From the NCBI RefSeq assembly GCF_009796805.1, contig NZ_CP047029.1, forward strand, positions 3,920,001 through 3,984,000: DNA of 64,000 nt, read 5' to 3'. Below are positions 1-7,335 of the stretch, in pieces. Source of the stretch: Algibacter sp. L1A34. Lineage in GTDB: Bacteria > Bacteroidota > Bacteroidia > Flavobacteriales > Flavobacteriaceae. The notes below the pieces were generated by a model that saw only the letters and a list, made by a program, of their open reading frames with translations, did not search any database and had not been told where the DNA came from. Each line of letters starts with the position of its first letter. The first letter of the stretch is position 1. The position numbers and the translations under genes are program-made.

Positions 1-18
1 TTAAAATGCTAACTTAAG
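1..18 (-). mobile_element. Terminal bases of a third IS110-family copy (cut by window edge)
   Basis: These bases match the right terminus of the two complete IS110 elements ending at 15992 and 22132 (same TGCTAACTTAAG end) and run into attC sequence at the same place. The rest of the element lies left of the window. This makes three copies in the same attC position. Confidence 0.8.
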
Positions 19-144
19 CCGTGTATAATTAATTGCTTGTTTTAAGCCTACTTACGAACATTCCTGCGGAATATTCTATCTGTGATTTATTTGCTAACTT
101 TAGTGCTTAAATCACGCAACTAACCATACACAAGCACGTTACCT
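19..144 (+). repeat. attC site 0 (right part, interrupted by IS110)
   Basis: Starts CCGTGTATAATTAATTGC, has a central perfect hairpin with apex CC-TGC-GG, and ends ACGCAACTAACCATACAC then GTTACCT (138-144). The first box lies beyond the IS outside the window. Crossover would be between G138 and T139, which starts cassette 1. Confidence 0.85.
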
Positions 145-149
145 ACAAT

Positions 150-695
150 TTGAAAAAACAACTAACATTAATACTTTTCATTACTTTTTTGTCCTGTGGC
201 ACAGAACAGAAATTGGAAAATATAAACGGAATATTCTCTGAAACTGAATTTCAAGAATTGAAATTCTTGCTTCAAGATTTTGATAATATATTGATTGACG
301 AATCACAGACTTATTCTACTAAAATTGCATATTGGGAATTCTCGCAACGCGTGATTGAAAATAATTCTGTACCAATAATTGATGGAATTGATTCTTTAGG
401 ACAATCAGTTGTCGAATATAAAGTATTTGACAAAATTTGGTGGAAATACAAAGACTCTGAATTGAATAAAGTTAAATACAATTTTGCGGACAAAAGTCTC
501 TATTTGGAATATTTGAAACTTGTTGGAAAGAGGTCGGATTTTATCAAAGACTATGCTGAAAGGTTGGAATCAACAAATGATTTAGTTCCTTCTGTAATAG
601 CAGGTTTTGCGAAAAACATTAAAAAAACTGATTTTGAAAAAGAAAATATTCGGTTGATTTTTGCAATTCATTATTTGACATTGTTAAACCGATAA
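150..695 (+). CDS. Cassette 1: small lipoprotein of unknown function
   Basis: A 181-residue protein with a lipoprotein signal: a short basic start, a hydrophobic stretch and a lipobox LSCG with the lipidated Cys near residue 16. No domain is recognised in the rest, which is rich in Glu, Lys and Phe. The start is a TTG codon 11 bases after the crossover; no ATG in frame would keep the signal peptide. The gene fills the cassette: its stop lies 15 bases before the closing box AGGTAAC, complementary to the opening GTTACCT. No promoter fits in front, so it probably depends on read-through or an upstream promoter. Confidence 0.7.
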   Translation: MKKQLTLILFITFLSCGTEQKLENINGIFSETEFQELKFLLQDFDNILIDESQTYSTKIAYWEFSQRVIENNSVPIIDGIDSLGQSVVEYKVFDKIWWKYKDSELNKVKYNFADKSLYLEYLKLVGKRSDFIKDYAERLESTNDLVPSVIAGFAKNIKKTDFEKENIRLIFAIHYLTLLNR

Positions 696-709
696 AAATA
701 AAAAACTGT

Positions 710-841
710 AGGTAACACCGTATAAAAATAATGCTTAGTTTAGTGCTTAATCAAGAGTCCGTGCACTTTTGTTACGTCTGATTTTCCTTCGGAAAATCCT
801 CGCACACAAAACCGCACTATTCTTATACATCAACGTTACCA
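710..841 (+). repeat. attC site 1
   Basis: Closing box AGGTAAC (710-716) and GTTACCA (835-841) flank an imperfect palindrome of the ACCGTATAAAAATAAT type. The inner hairpin is GATTTTCC-TTC-GGAAAATC. The outer arms pair (CCGTATAAAAATAA with TTCTTATACATCAACG, with bulges). Confidence 0.85.
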
Positions 842-865
842 ACAAGCTGAACAAAAATCCTGCTA

Positions 866-1612
866 ATGAACAAACTTTCCTCTGAAAACCTAAATCTTCT
901 GCCAAACCCAAATGAATTACAAAAAATTTGCAAATCCATTTCTGCTTTGGAAGCTATTATCTGTCCTGAATGGGAATACAGATATTATTCTTACCAAAAA
1001 GATTGGAGTGAAACAGAAGAATTTTGTGAAATGAGAAACGGACAAGGAGACCAAATGCTAATGGTTTTTAGCAAAAACGGAACTTGTATTAACGGATTTG
1101 CTCACGAAAGCGAAATGAATGGTTGGAAAAACATTCCAATTGAAGAAAAAAAATCTTTTGTCGAGAAAATATTTAGCTCAAAAAAAGAAACCAAAACGGA
1201 ATTGACTCAAATAATTCCAAAAGGAGTTGTGGACAATTTGCCAAAAGTATTTAATGACTTTATATACGGAGAACCTGTGAAAAGTATTGGAACAACTTTT
1301 TGTATTTGGCAAACTGAATCAGATAATAATTGGAAAATAGGAGAAATCAATTTACCTAAAGACGATTACAAAGATGGTTCAAATGATTTACTTCAGTTAT
1401 TGGATGGAAAACCGTTGACTTACAAAAATTGGGCGGAAGAATATTACGAGGAAAATTTTGAGGGATACGAACTCAAATTGGAACTTGTAGAAAAGATTTA
1501 TAACGGAATTATAATAACAAAAGAATTGGTTCTAGAATTAAATCCAGAATTAGATGATTTTGAACAATTGCAATCAGATTTAAACGAAATCGGATATGAA
1601 CATAAAATATAA
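866..1612 (+). CDS. Cassette 2: cytoplasmic protein of unknown function
   Basis: A 248-residue acidic protein without signal peptide or membrane segment. It has many aromatic residues (the WEYRYYSYQKDW segment near 33-44) and a Glu/Leu-rich C-terminus. I do not recognise the family. The ATG is 31 bases after the crossover, and the stop is 9 bases before the next attC box. The opening box GTTACCAAC and closing box GTTGGTAAC are exact reverse complements, so gene and attC form one cassette (836-1749). Confidence 0.7.
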   Translation: MNKLSSENLNLLPNPNELQKICKSISALEAIICPEWEYRYYSYQKDWSETEEFCEMRNGQGDQMLMVFSKNGTCINGFAHESEMNGWKNIPIEEKKSFVEKIFSSKKETKTELTQIIPKGVVDNLPKVFNDFIYGEPVKSIGTTFCIWQTESDNNWKIGEINLPKDDYKDGSNDLLQLLDGKPLTYKNWAEEYYEENFEGYELKLELVEKIYNGIIITKELVLELNPELDDFEQLQSDLNEIGYEHKI

Positions 1613-1620
1613 AAGCCAGT

Positions 1621-1755
1621 TGGTAACACCGTGTATAATTAATTGCTAGGTTCTTCCCTACTTGCGAATATTCCTGCGGAATATTCACGGGTTCGTAAAA
1701 GTTTACTAATTTAGTTGCTAAACCACGCAACTAACCATACACAAAACCGTTGTGG
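1621..1755 (+). repeat. attC site 2
   Basis: TGGTAAC (1621-1627) to GTTGTGG (1749-1755). ACCGTGTATAATTAATTGC type. Central hairpin GAATATTCC-TGC-GGAATATTC; right arm CACGCAACTAACCATACACAA pairs with the left arm. Confidence 0.88.
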
Positions 1756-2261
1756 GCAAGTCTTCAACAAGAAATACATAACTATAATTTAGCTTCATAA
1801 AGAAGCATATTTGCCAAGTTCAGGCATTAAAACTCAATTTTTTTAGGCACACAAAACACAAAAATTTTAGCTAACATTTTGGTCTATTTACTTTTGTTAC
1901 TCCCTGGCGGATGAGCGCTATCATGAATATTTTTTTGGTCGTTTTCCTTTTGCTAGTTTTTGGTATTAAATTTTTGTTTTTTTACCAGTGGTCAGTTCTT
2001 ATCTGCTAACATTGAAAACTCCAATCTTTACGCTTTATTTTTTGGTCAGGTTTTATTTGAAAAGAAAAAAAATCAGTTTCTAGATATTGGTTATTCTTTT
2101 TATACTAAGTCTCAAAAAAGACATCAAAACCTGCCCACAACAACGTCTAAAATTTATTGCTTTATAATTCTCTTTTGGAAATATCGTAAGATTTTACTTT
2201 AACTCGTTTCTTTTTACTAATTTAGTGTATAAATTACGCAACAAACATTATACGCGTTACG
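1750..2261 (+). repeat. Cassette 3 (512 bp), duplicated as cassette 12
   Basis: By eye this segment is identical to 11669-12180, and the identity stops exactly at the crossover bases at both ends (upstream and downstream flanks differ). The opening box GTTGTGGGC and closing box GCCCACAAC are complementary. Apart from the 28-codon frame at 1923-2009 and the attC at 2135-2267, it holds no convincing gene. Confidence 0.9.
1923..2009 (+). CDS. Cassette 3: possible 28-residue membrane peptide
   Basis: An ATG-initiated frame of 28 codons encodes an almost entirely hydrophobic peptide (MNIFLVVFLLLVFGIKFLFF, then YQWSVLIC), which would form one membrane helix. It is the only ATG frame of interest in a 512 bp cassette that is kept in two copies. 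Small hydrophobic peptides of this kind include type I toxins and small membrane regulators, but nothing here proves either. A noncoding RNA or a decayed gene are alternatives. A longer 80-codon TTG frame over the same bases (1960-2202) runs into the attC and looks spurious. Confidence 0.35.
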   Translation: MNIFLVVFLLLVFGIKFLFFYQWSVLIC

Positions 2262-2267
2262 TTGTGT
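2135..2267 (+). repeat. attC site 3
   Basis: CCACAAC (2135-2141) to GTTGTGT (2261-2267). Arms: GTCTAAAATTTATTGC and ACGCAACAAACATTATACGC. The central hairpin is weaker than in the other sites. Confidence 0.8.
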
Positions 2268-2371
2268 GTCATTTTGAAGAAATTAGTCACTCAACCAAAA
2301 TCAGAGTTCACTCATTATTACTTTTTTGATTAATAGTATTAAAAGATATTTGAGAAACTAAAACTAAGAAA

Positions 2372-2998
2372 ATGAAATTATTTGTTGCAATCATACTTCT
2401 GACTTTCTCTATTGGTTGTAAATCTCAAAACAATCCTGAAAAAATTGAAACGAAAAAAAGAACTGAATTAAAACCACCTTTTACTAATCAAGGAGAACAA
2501 GAAGATTATTGGGCACAGGAACTTTTCAAAAAAGAGTATAAAAACCAATCGTATGAAGTCTATTCTTATGAAATAAAAGAAATAGACGGAACTGAATTAA
2601 TATACGACAATAAATCTTTCAACATTTATGGTGTAAACGATACACTGGAAATGATTTTCAAAAAAGGTGTTTTATATCCTCAACTAATAAGCGGATTTAC
2701 AACTGAACAGCGGAAATCGGAAAAGGAACTTGATTCCCTTTCTGTTTCGGAAAGATATTTTTACGAGTTAAGCAGAGGAGACAATCTAATTATAACGAAC
2801 TTAGAAGAACTTGAATTTCTATCTGACTCACCAAAAATTAAACGATTTCGATTTTGGTTAGGCAGGCCGAAATCAGCAAATCCGCAAGTCTATCTATTTG
2901 AATTGACTAACGAAAACGCTGATAAAAACACTGAATTAAAAGAGTTTATAGAGAATTCTAAATTAACTTTTTTAAAAGAAGGTTGGATTATAATCTAA
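2372..2998 (+). CDS. Cassette 4: lipoprotein of unknown function
   Basis: A 208-residue protein with a lipoprotein signal (lipobox SIGC, Cys near residue 16) followed by a Lys/Gln/Asn-rich linker. The mature part carries no domain I recognise. The leader from crossover (2262) to ATG is about 110 bases, longer than in most cassettes here, so it might hold its own promoter; I see no clear Bacteroidota -33/-7 pair. Opening GTTGTGTGTC and closing GACACACAAC match. Confidence 0.7.
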   Translation: MKLFVAIILLTFSIGCKSQNNPEKIETKKRTELKPPFTNQGEQEDYWAQELFKKEYKNQSYEVYSYEIKEIDGTELIYDNKSFNIYGVNDTLEMIFKKGVLYPQLISGFTTEQRKSEKELDSLSVSERYFYELSRGDNLIITNLEELEFLSDSPKIKRFRFWLGRPKSANPQVYLFELTNENADKNTELKEFIENSKLTFLKEGWIII

Positions 2999-3014
2999 CT
3001 GCGGAAAAAACGAC

Positions 3015-3209
3015 ACACAACACAACCTATAAACAATACGGGTTTCGGTCTTAATCGAAAAGTTTGTGTATTTTTATGAAGTCCGCAAAATCTTTGGGAT
3101 TTTGCTTTAAACAATAAAAGAAAAAACAAAACAAAAAGATTTTGCTATGTGCGTGGCGAAAAGTAAACGTCAGTTTGCTCCCGTACTGTTCATAGCTCAA
3201 CCGTTGCCA
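3015..3209 (+). repeat. attC site 4 (long variant)
   Basis: ACACAAC (3015-3021) to GTTGCCA (3203-3209), about 195 bp. It lacks the common central hairpin. Assigned because its outer boxes complete the complementary pairs of cassettes 4 and 5. Confidence 0.7.
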
Positions 3210-3214
3210 ACAAT

Positions 3215-3631
3215 ATGAAAAAACCGAACGGAATGAATAAAATTTTGACTTTAATTTTGATTTTTACTTTCGGATTAAGCTATTCTCAATCGGAAAAAGA
3301 AAAAGGCGGAATTAAAAATGACTCAATCTTTTTTGGAAATTGTGAAAGCGGAACTGAACGTGCCATAAAAGACGTTGGAAATAAAACTTACAAATCTTAT
3401 TCTTACGGACTGATAGTTAGAACAAAAGACGAATGGAATTTTAGCGAATTTTACGAAAAATATATGAAATCAAAATATGGGATTTTGATTAAAGATGGTG
3501 GTTGTCTTATAACAGCGGAATCAAAGTGTTACACGAAAAAAATGAAAGAATTGATATTTGCGGAATTCGGAACTGATATTTTTGAGCGAACACGAAAAGA
3601 AGCGGAAAAATTATACAACAAAACGGAATAA
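3215..3631 (+). CDS. Cassette 5: small secreted protein of unknown function
   Basis: A 138-residue protein with a cleavable signal peptide; the core MNKILTLILIFTFGLSYSQ starts at residue 7, so the ATG at 3233 is an alternative start. The first ATG lies 11 bases after the crossover, matching the start position of cassettes 14, 15 and 17. The mature part has four Cys (two of them in GGC and SKCY), which may form disulfides in the periplasm. The family is not recognised. Boxes GTTGCCAACA and TGTTGGCAAC pair exactly. Confidence 0.68.
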   Translation: MKKPNGMNKILTLILIFTFGLSYSQSEKEKGGIKNDSIFFGNCESGTERAIKDVGNKTYKSYSYGLIVRTKDEWNFSEFYEKYMKSKYGILIKDGGCLITAESKCYTKKMKELIFAEFGTDIFERTRKEAEKLYNKTE

Positions 3632-3638
3632 ATACTGT

Positions 3639-3773
3639 TGGCAACACCGTGTATAATTAATTGCTTTGGCAAGTGCTTATTTGGAAAATTCCTTCGGAAT
3701 TTTCTCAGGTTCGTATTTGTTTACTAAATTAGTTGCTTAACCACGCAACTAACCATACACAAACACGTTAGCG
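3639..3773 (+). repeat. attC site 5
   Basis: TGGCAAC (3639-3645) to GTTAGCG (3767-3773). ACCGTGTATAATTAATTGC type, hairpin GAAAATTCC-TTC-GGAATTTTC. Confidence 0.88.
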
Positions 3774-3884
3774 GTTATTTAACAAATTGACACTGGAAAT
3801 GAACTTTAAACTAAATGAAAACTTTGGAAATGGGCTACCCGAATTAACATATAGCATATTTATACCCCAAATAATATTATAATC

Positions 3885-5222
3885 ATGAAAAAACTAATTC
3901 AAATATTTACAGTTATTATCTTGTTCACAAACATATGTAGTGTACAAGGTCAAGTAAATCAGAAAAAAACATCGGATGATGAGCGTATGGAATGGTGGCG
4001 AGATGCCCGTTTTGGAATGTTCATTCATTGGGGAGCTTATGCAATTCCGGGTGGTGAACGTGATGGTGAAATTTTTAATGGCGGATCCGAATGGATTATG
4101 GCTAAACTGGATTATACTATTGAAGATTATGAAAAAATAGTTTCGCAGTTTAACCCCACAAGTTTTAATGCCGATGAGTGGGTTGCTATGGCAAAAAATG
4201 CGGGTATGAAATACATTGTTCTTACCTCAAAACATCATGATGGTTTCTGTTTATGGGATTCAAAAATCACCAATTATGACATCATGGAAGCCTCCCCTTT
4301 TAAACGCGATATTGTTAAAGAACTATCCATTGCCTGTAAGAAAGCTGGAATCAAATTTTGTTTATATCATTCTATTTCCGATTGGCACCATCCTCAGGCA
4401 CAGGGCCCTTATTATCCTAATTATACAGGTAAAAACGTTAATCCGGAGTTTCCAGAGTATTATAAAAATTACTTAAAACCGCAGGTGAAAGAATTACTTA
4501 CCAATTATGGTGATATTGGTGTGGTATGGTTCGATGGCGAATGGATTTCAGATTACACTACTGAAATGGGAAAAGAAATGTATGATTTCATACTTAACAT
4601 CCAACCTAAAACCATTGTTAACAACCGAGTAGACAAAGGTCGTCAGGGTATGAAAGGAACGGATAAAGAAGGTAATTTCGTAGGAGACTTTGGCACACCG
4701 GAACAAGAAATCCCGGCAACAGGCATCGATAGCGATTGGGAATCATGTATGACTATGAATGGTTCTTGGGGCTACAAACCATCCGATACGAACTGGAAAA
4801 GTAGTGAAGATCTCATTAAAAAGTTAATTGATATTGTTTCTAAGGGTGGTAATTATCTATTGAATATTGGACCAGACGCACAGGGTTTATTTCCTCCAGA
4901 AAGTGTAGAACGCTTAAAAGATATGGGCGAATGGACAGAAATTAATGGAGAATCGATTTATGGTGCAAAAGCTAGCCCTTACAACACTCCAAAATGGGGA
5001 CGATATACAAGTAAAGACGGTATAGTATACGCTCACATTTTTGAATGGCCTAATGATGGTGTGCTTTTGCTAGACAAAAGTATAAATGCGAAAAAGGCAT
5101 TACTATTGTCTGACTCCAAAACCAAATTAAAAATTAATTCTACTACTTTAGGTCAAAAAATAAGTTTACCCGCAAATGCGCAAAATGTTATTGCTACTGT
5201 TATTAAGTTAGAAGTAAAATAG
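3885..5222 (+). CDS. Cassette 6: GH29 alpha-L-fucosidase
   Basis: A 445-residue exported glycoside hydrolase that releases alpha-linked L-fucose. It has a signal peptide (residues 1-22), then GH29 hallmarks: FGMFIHWGAY (43-52), SKHHDGFCLWDS (115-126), and WFDGEW, where Asp near 217 fits the catalytic nucleophile. A glycine-rich barrel end (GGNYLLNIGP) and a small C-terminal beta-domain follow. The length is normal, so the gene looks intact. It lies in a 1744 bp cassette with matching boxes GTTAGCGGTT and AACCGCTAAC, a 117-base leader and its own terminator. It is far larger than the other cassette genes and is functionally tied to the fucose-directed locus on the right, though it differs clearly from the two GH29 copies there. 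Confidence 0.93.
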   Translation: MKKLIQIFTVIILFTNICSVQGQVNQKKTSDDERMEWWRDARFGMFIHWGAYAIPGGERDGEIFNGGSEWIMAKLDYTIEDYEKIVSQFNPTSFNADEWVAMAKNAGMKYIVLTSKHHDGFCLWDSKITNYDIMEASPFKRDIVKELSIACKKAGIKFCLYHSISDWHHPQAQGPYYPNYTGKNVNPEFPEYYKNYLKPQVKELLTNYGDIGVVWFDGEWISDYTTEMGKEMYDFILNIQPKTIVNNRVDKGRQGMKGTDKEGNFVGDFGTPEQEIPATGIDSDWESCMTMNGSWGYKPSDTNWKSSEDLIKKLIDIVSKGGNYLLNIGPDAQGLFPPESVERLKDMGEWTEINGESIYGAKASPYNTPKWGRYTSKDGIVYAHIFEWPNDGVLLLDKSINAKKALLLSDSKTKLKINSTTLGQKISLPANAQNVIATVIKLEVK

Positions 5223-5256
5223 TTTTAATTTTAGTTTAGTGAATGTATTGTTAGTT

Positions 5257-5293
5257 ACACCCACTCTTGGAATAGGGAGAGGGTGTTTGTTTT
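5257..5293 (+). terminator. Rho-independent terminator after the cassette fucosidase
   Basis: ACACCCACTC (5257-5266) pairs with GAGAGGGTGT (5277-5286) with one mismatch, followed by TTGTTTT. It lies 35 bases after the stop codon and before the attC, inside the cassette. Confidence 0.75.
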
Positions 5294-5387
5294 CAGTTTA
5301 AAGCATTACCCAATATGAGTGTCTTGAAAAATCAAATGGGATTTTGAAGATACATTTGAAGACTATGATACAACATAGAAAAACAAC

Positions 5388-5517
5388 CGCTAACAACGCA
5401 TAAAAATAATAGCCGAAACAGCAGTGTTTTCAAGGATTGTAGCCCGCTTCAACTATCTTGTAGTTTGACAGTTAAGTGTTACGCAGTCGGCTACTATTCT
5501 TATACTAAACGTTACCT
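5388..5517 (+). repeat. attC site 6
   Basis: CGCTAAC (5388-5394) to GTTACCT (5511-5517). Variant arms GCATAAAAATAATAGCCG and CGGCTACTATTCTTATAC. The inner part is TAGCCCGCTTCAACTATC and not the usual AT-rich hairpin. Confidence 0.8.
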
Positions 5518-5537
5518 GCAAGCTGAAAAAAATAAGA

Positions 5538-6227
5538 ATGACAAGAAACGTCCTAATCCTGATTCTAATTATTAATATCTCAAGTTCTTTTGCACAAGAA
5601 AATTTTAAAGAATATTACTATCAAATTGGAACAAAAAAAGAAATCAAAATTTATGAATACGTTGACAAAAATAATCCGAAAAGAATTGAGTATTGGAAAG
5701 TAACTACAAATCCGAAAACAAAAATAATTCTAACGGAATCTTTCACAACTGATTTTAGGCTTTACAATATTTTTGAGGAAGAACTAAAAGTTGATGGAGC
5801 GAAAATAATTAGCTACACAGATTTTGAGAAAATTGACAGTGGAGAAAACATACGTATTAATGGAATTATAATCGACAAAGATGTTTACAAATGGAATGAC
5901 AAAAATAAATACAAGTATTCTGTAAAATATAAAAGTCTAAAGTATGGAAATGAGCAATTCATAAAAGAGCGGACTAAAAATAGTTTTGAAAACATAGACG
6001 TTAAAGGAACTAACTACTCAACACTAAAGTTTATGGATGAATACGAGATTAAATCACTCGATTCTGACCAAAGCTATGAGTTTTATCAATTTACATATTA
6101 CGCAAAAGATATTGGTATGGTAAAGTATCAAAGATATCACCCAGACGGAACAACAGTTGAATTAGAATTAACCAAAATTCTAACTGAAAATGAATTTAAG
6201 AACCTGATAAAGAAAGCCAGCAGGTAA
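5538..6227 (+). CDS. Cassette 7: secreted protein of unknown function
   Basis: A 229-residue protein with a Sec signal peptide (hydrophobic residues 4-19, cleavage near FAQE). The mature part is rich in Lys and Tyr with alternating polar and aromatic residues, suggesting beta structure, possibly a periplasmic protein. No family is recognised. The ATG is 26 bases after the crossover. The last codons overlap the closing box AGGTAAC, with the stop TAA formed inside it. Confidence 0.7.
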   Translation: MTRNVLILILIINISSSFAQENFKEYYYQIGTKKEIKIYEYVDKNNPKRIEYWKVTTNPKTKIILTESFTTDFRLYNIFEEELKVDGAKIISYTDFEKIDSGENIRINGIIIDKDVYKWNDKNKYKYSVKYKSLKYGNEQFIKERTKNSFENIDVKGTNYSTLKFMDEYEIKSLDSDQSYEFYQFTYYAKDIGMVKYQRYHPDGTTVELELTKILTENEFKNLIKKASR

Positions 6228-6355
6228 CACCGTGTATAATTAATTGCTTGGGTCTGTGTGTACTCGGAAAATCCTTCGGATTTCCCTAACGTTCGGTTTC
6301 CTTTTACTAAATTAGTTGCTGAACCACGCAACTAACCATACACAAACCGTTGTAG
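6222..6355 (+). repeat. attC site 7
   Basis: AGGTAAC (6222-6228) to GTTGTAG (6349-6355). ACCGTGTATAATTAATTGC type, hairpin GGAAAATCC-TTC-GGATTTCC. Confidence 0.87.
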
Positions 6356-6367
6356 CACATTTGAGAA

Positions 6368-6754
6368 ATGACTAACGAAATTCCAAAATATATAGGAGAC
6401 CTTTTAGAAAGGTATGAAAAAGGAGAGCGTGAATTTCCAAACTGTGACTTTGAAGAACACGAAAATCTTCAACATTTGACTTTGGACGATTCTAATCTTC
6501 AGGGTTCTACATTTTTTAGTGCAGATTTTACTGGAACGAGTTTTCGGAATTGTAATTTAAAAAATTGTGGATTCAAATGCTGTAAATTTGATAGTATTGA
6601 CTTTACAAATGCTGACTTGAGTGGAAGTCTTTTAAGTGGAGCAGAATTTATTGATTGTAAATTTTCGAATACTAAATTTGACGGAGCTGACTGGTATGGA
6701 CATACAATTACAACTGACGAATTTATGAATCGAGTAATTAAACAAAAACAATGA
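6368..6754 (+). CDS. Cassette 8a: pentapeptide-repeat protein
   Basis: A 128-residue soluble protein whose central part (about 35-110) consists of pentapeptide repeats of the A(D/N)LXX kind: NLQGS, ADFTG, NCNLK, ADLSG, GAEF, GADW. Such repeats fold into a quadrilateral beta-helix, and family members have varied, often protein-binding roles; some protect DNA gyrase. Nothing here shows which applies. It overlaps the next gene by ATGA (6751-6754), suggesting translational coupling. Cassette 8 is one of only three cassettes with two genes. Confidence 0.82.
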   Translation: MTNEIPKYIGDLLERYEKGEREFPNCDFEEHENLQHLTLDDSNLQGSTFFSADFTGTSFRNCNLKNCGFKCCKFDSIDFTNADLSGSLLSGAEFIDCKFSNTKFDGADWYGHTITTDEFMNRVIKQKQ

Positions 6755-7149
6755 ATCCAAAAACGACTGACTTTCTTTTTGGATGTAAGAATTTATATAA
6801 TTTATCAATCCATCCTTTTGACTTTGATAAATCTGACCGAAATGAATACAAGCAACTGATTGAACTCGGAAAGGAAATAATTACTAAAGATGGAATTCAA
6901 AGTTTCGCTGGATTTGTTTCGGAATATCAATATCGTGTCGGAATTTGGTCATCTATGATTGCTTTGGAATTTGGAAAACCTGACCAAAATGAGATATTAA
7001 TTATTAGCGGAACTAAAACTATATTTTCCGCTTGCTTGGAAAAAATTGAGCAGAACGAAATAAATGAATTGCCGACTGAAATTAATGAAAACAAAAAAAG
7101 TTGGATTGAAAAAATAAAAACGTGCTACAACACTGTATATAGCAAATAG
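6751..7149 (+). CDS. Cassette 8b: cytoplasmic protein of unknown function, ending inside attC
   Basis: A 132-residue protein without signal peptide, coupled to the pentapeptide gene by a 4-base overlap. The family is not recognised. Its last codons read through the closing attC box CTACAAC (7125-7131) and stop at TAG 7147-7149, so the C-terminal residues CYNTVYSK are encoded by recombination-site DNA. The tail could change if the cassette joined another site. Confidence 0.65.
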   Translation: MNPKTTDFLFGCKNLYNLSIHPFDFDKSDRNEYKQLIELGKEIITKDGIQSFAGFVSEYQYRVGIWSSMIALEFGKPDQNEILIISGTKTIFSACLEKIEQNEINELPTEINENKKSWIEKIKTCYNTVYSK

Positions 7150-7318
7150 GGGGTTCGGTGGTTTATGAAAGTTCAGCTCTATTAATCAACACCGCCAAAT
7201 CGTTGATTTGGCTTTTAAAATGAATAAGTTGAAAAAAAATTACAACGCTTTGGCTCAGTGCAAAATTGAAAGTTTAGTACTTTTAAATGCCCTACTTACC
7301 ATACACTAAACGTTGTAA
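7125..7318 (+). repeat. attC site 8 (long variant)
   Basis: CTACAAC (7125-7131) to GTTGTAA (7312-7318), 194 bp. Left arm ACTGTATATAGCAAATAG, right arm CTTACCATACACTAAACG. It lacks the usual central hairpin but contains CCGCCAAATCG-TTGATTTGGC, a partial palindrome. Confidence 0.7.
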
Positions 7319-7335
7319 ACAAGCTCAAGAATAAT

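Noticed and set aside
1509-1730. Minus-strand frame with residues like TKLVNFYEPVNIPQEY, repeated at 6137-6331 and 19714-19896
   Set aside because: The recurring peptide comes from conserved attC sequence read backwards, not from a gene family.
1960-2202. 80-codon frame in cassettes 3 and 12
   Set aside because: TTG start inside a poly-T tract, no signal or domain, and it runs through the attC; the repeat is due to cassette duplication.
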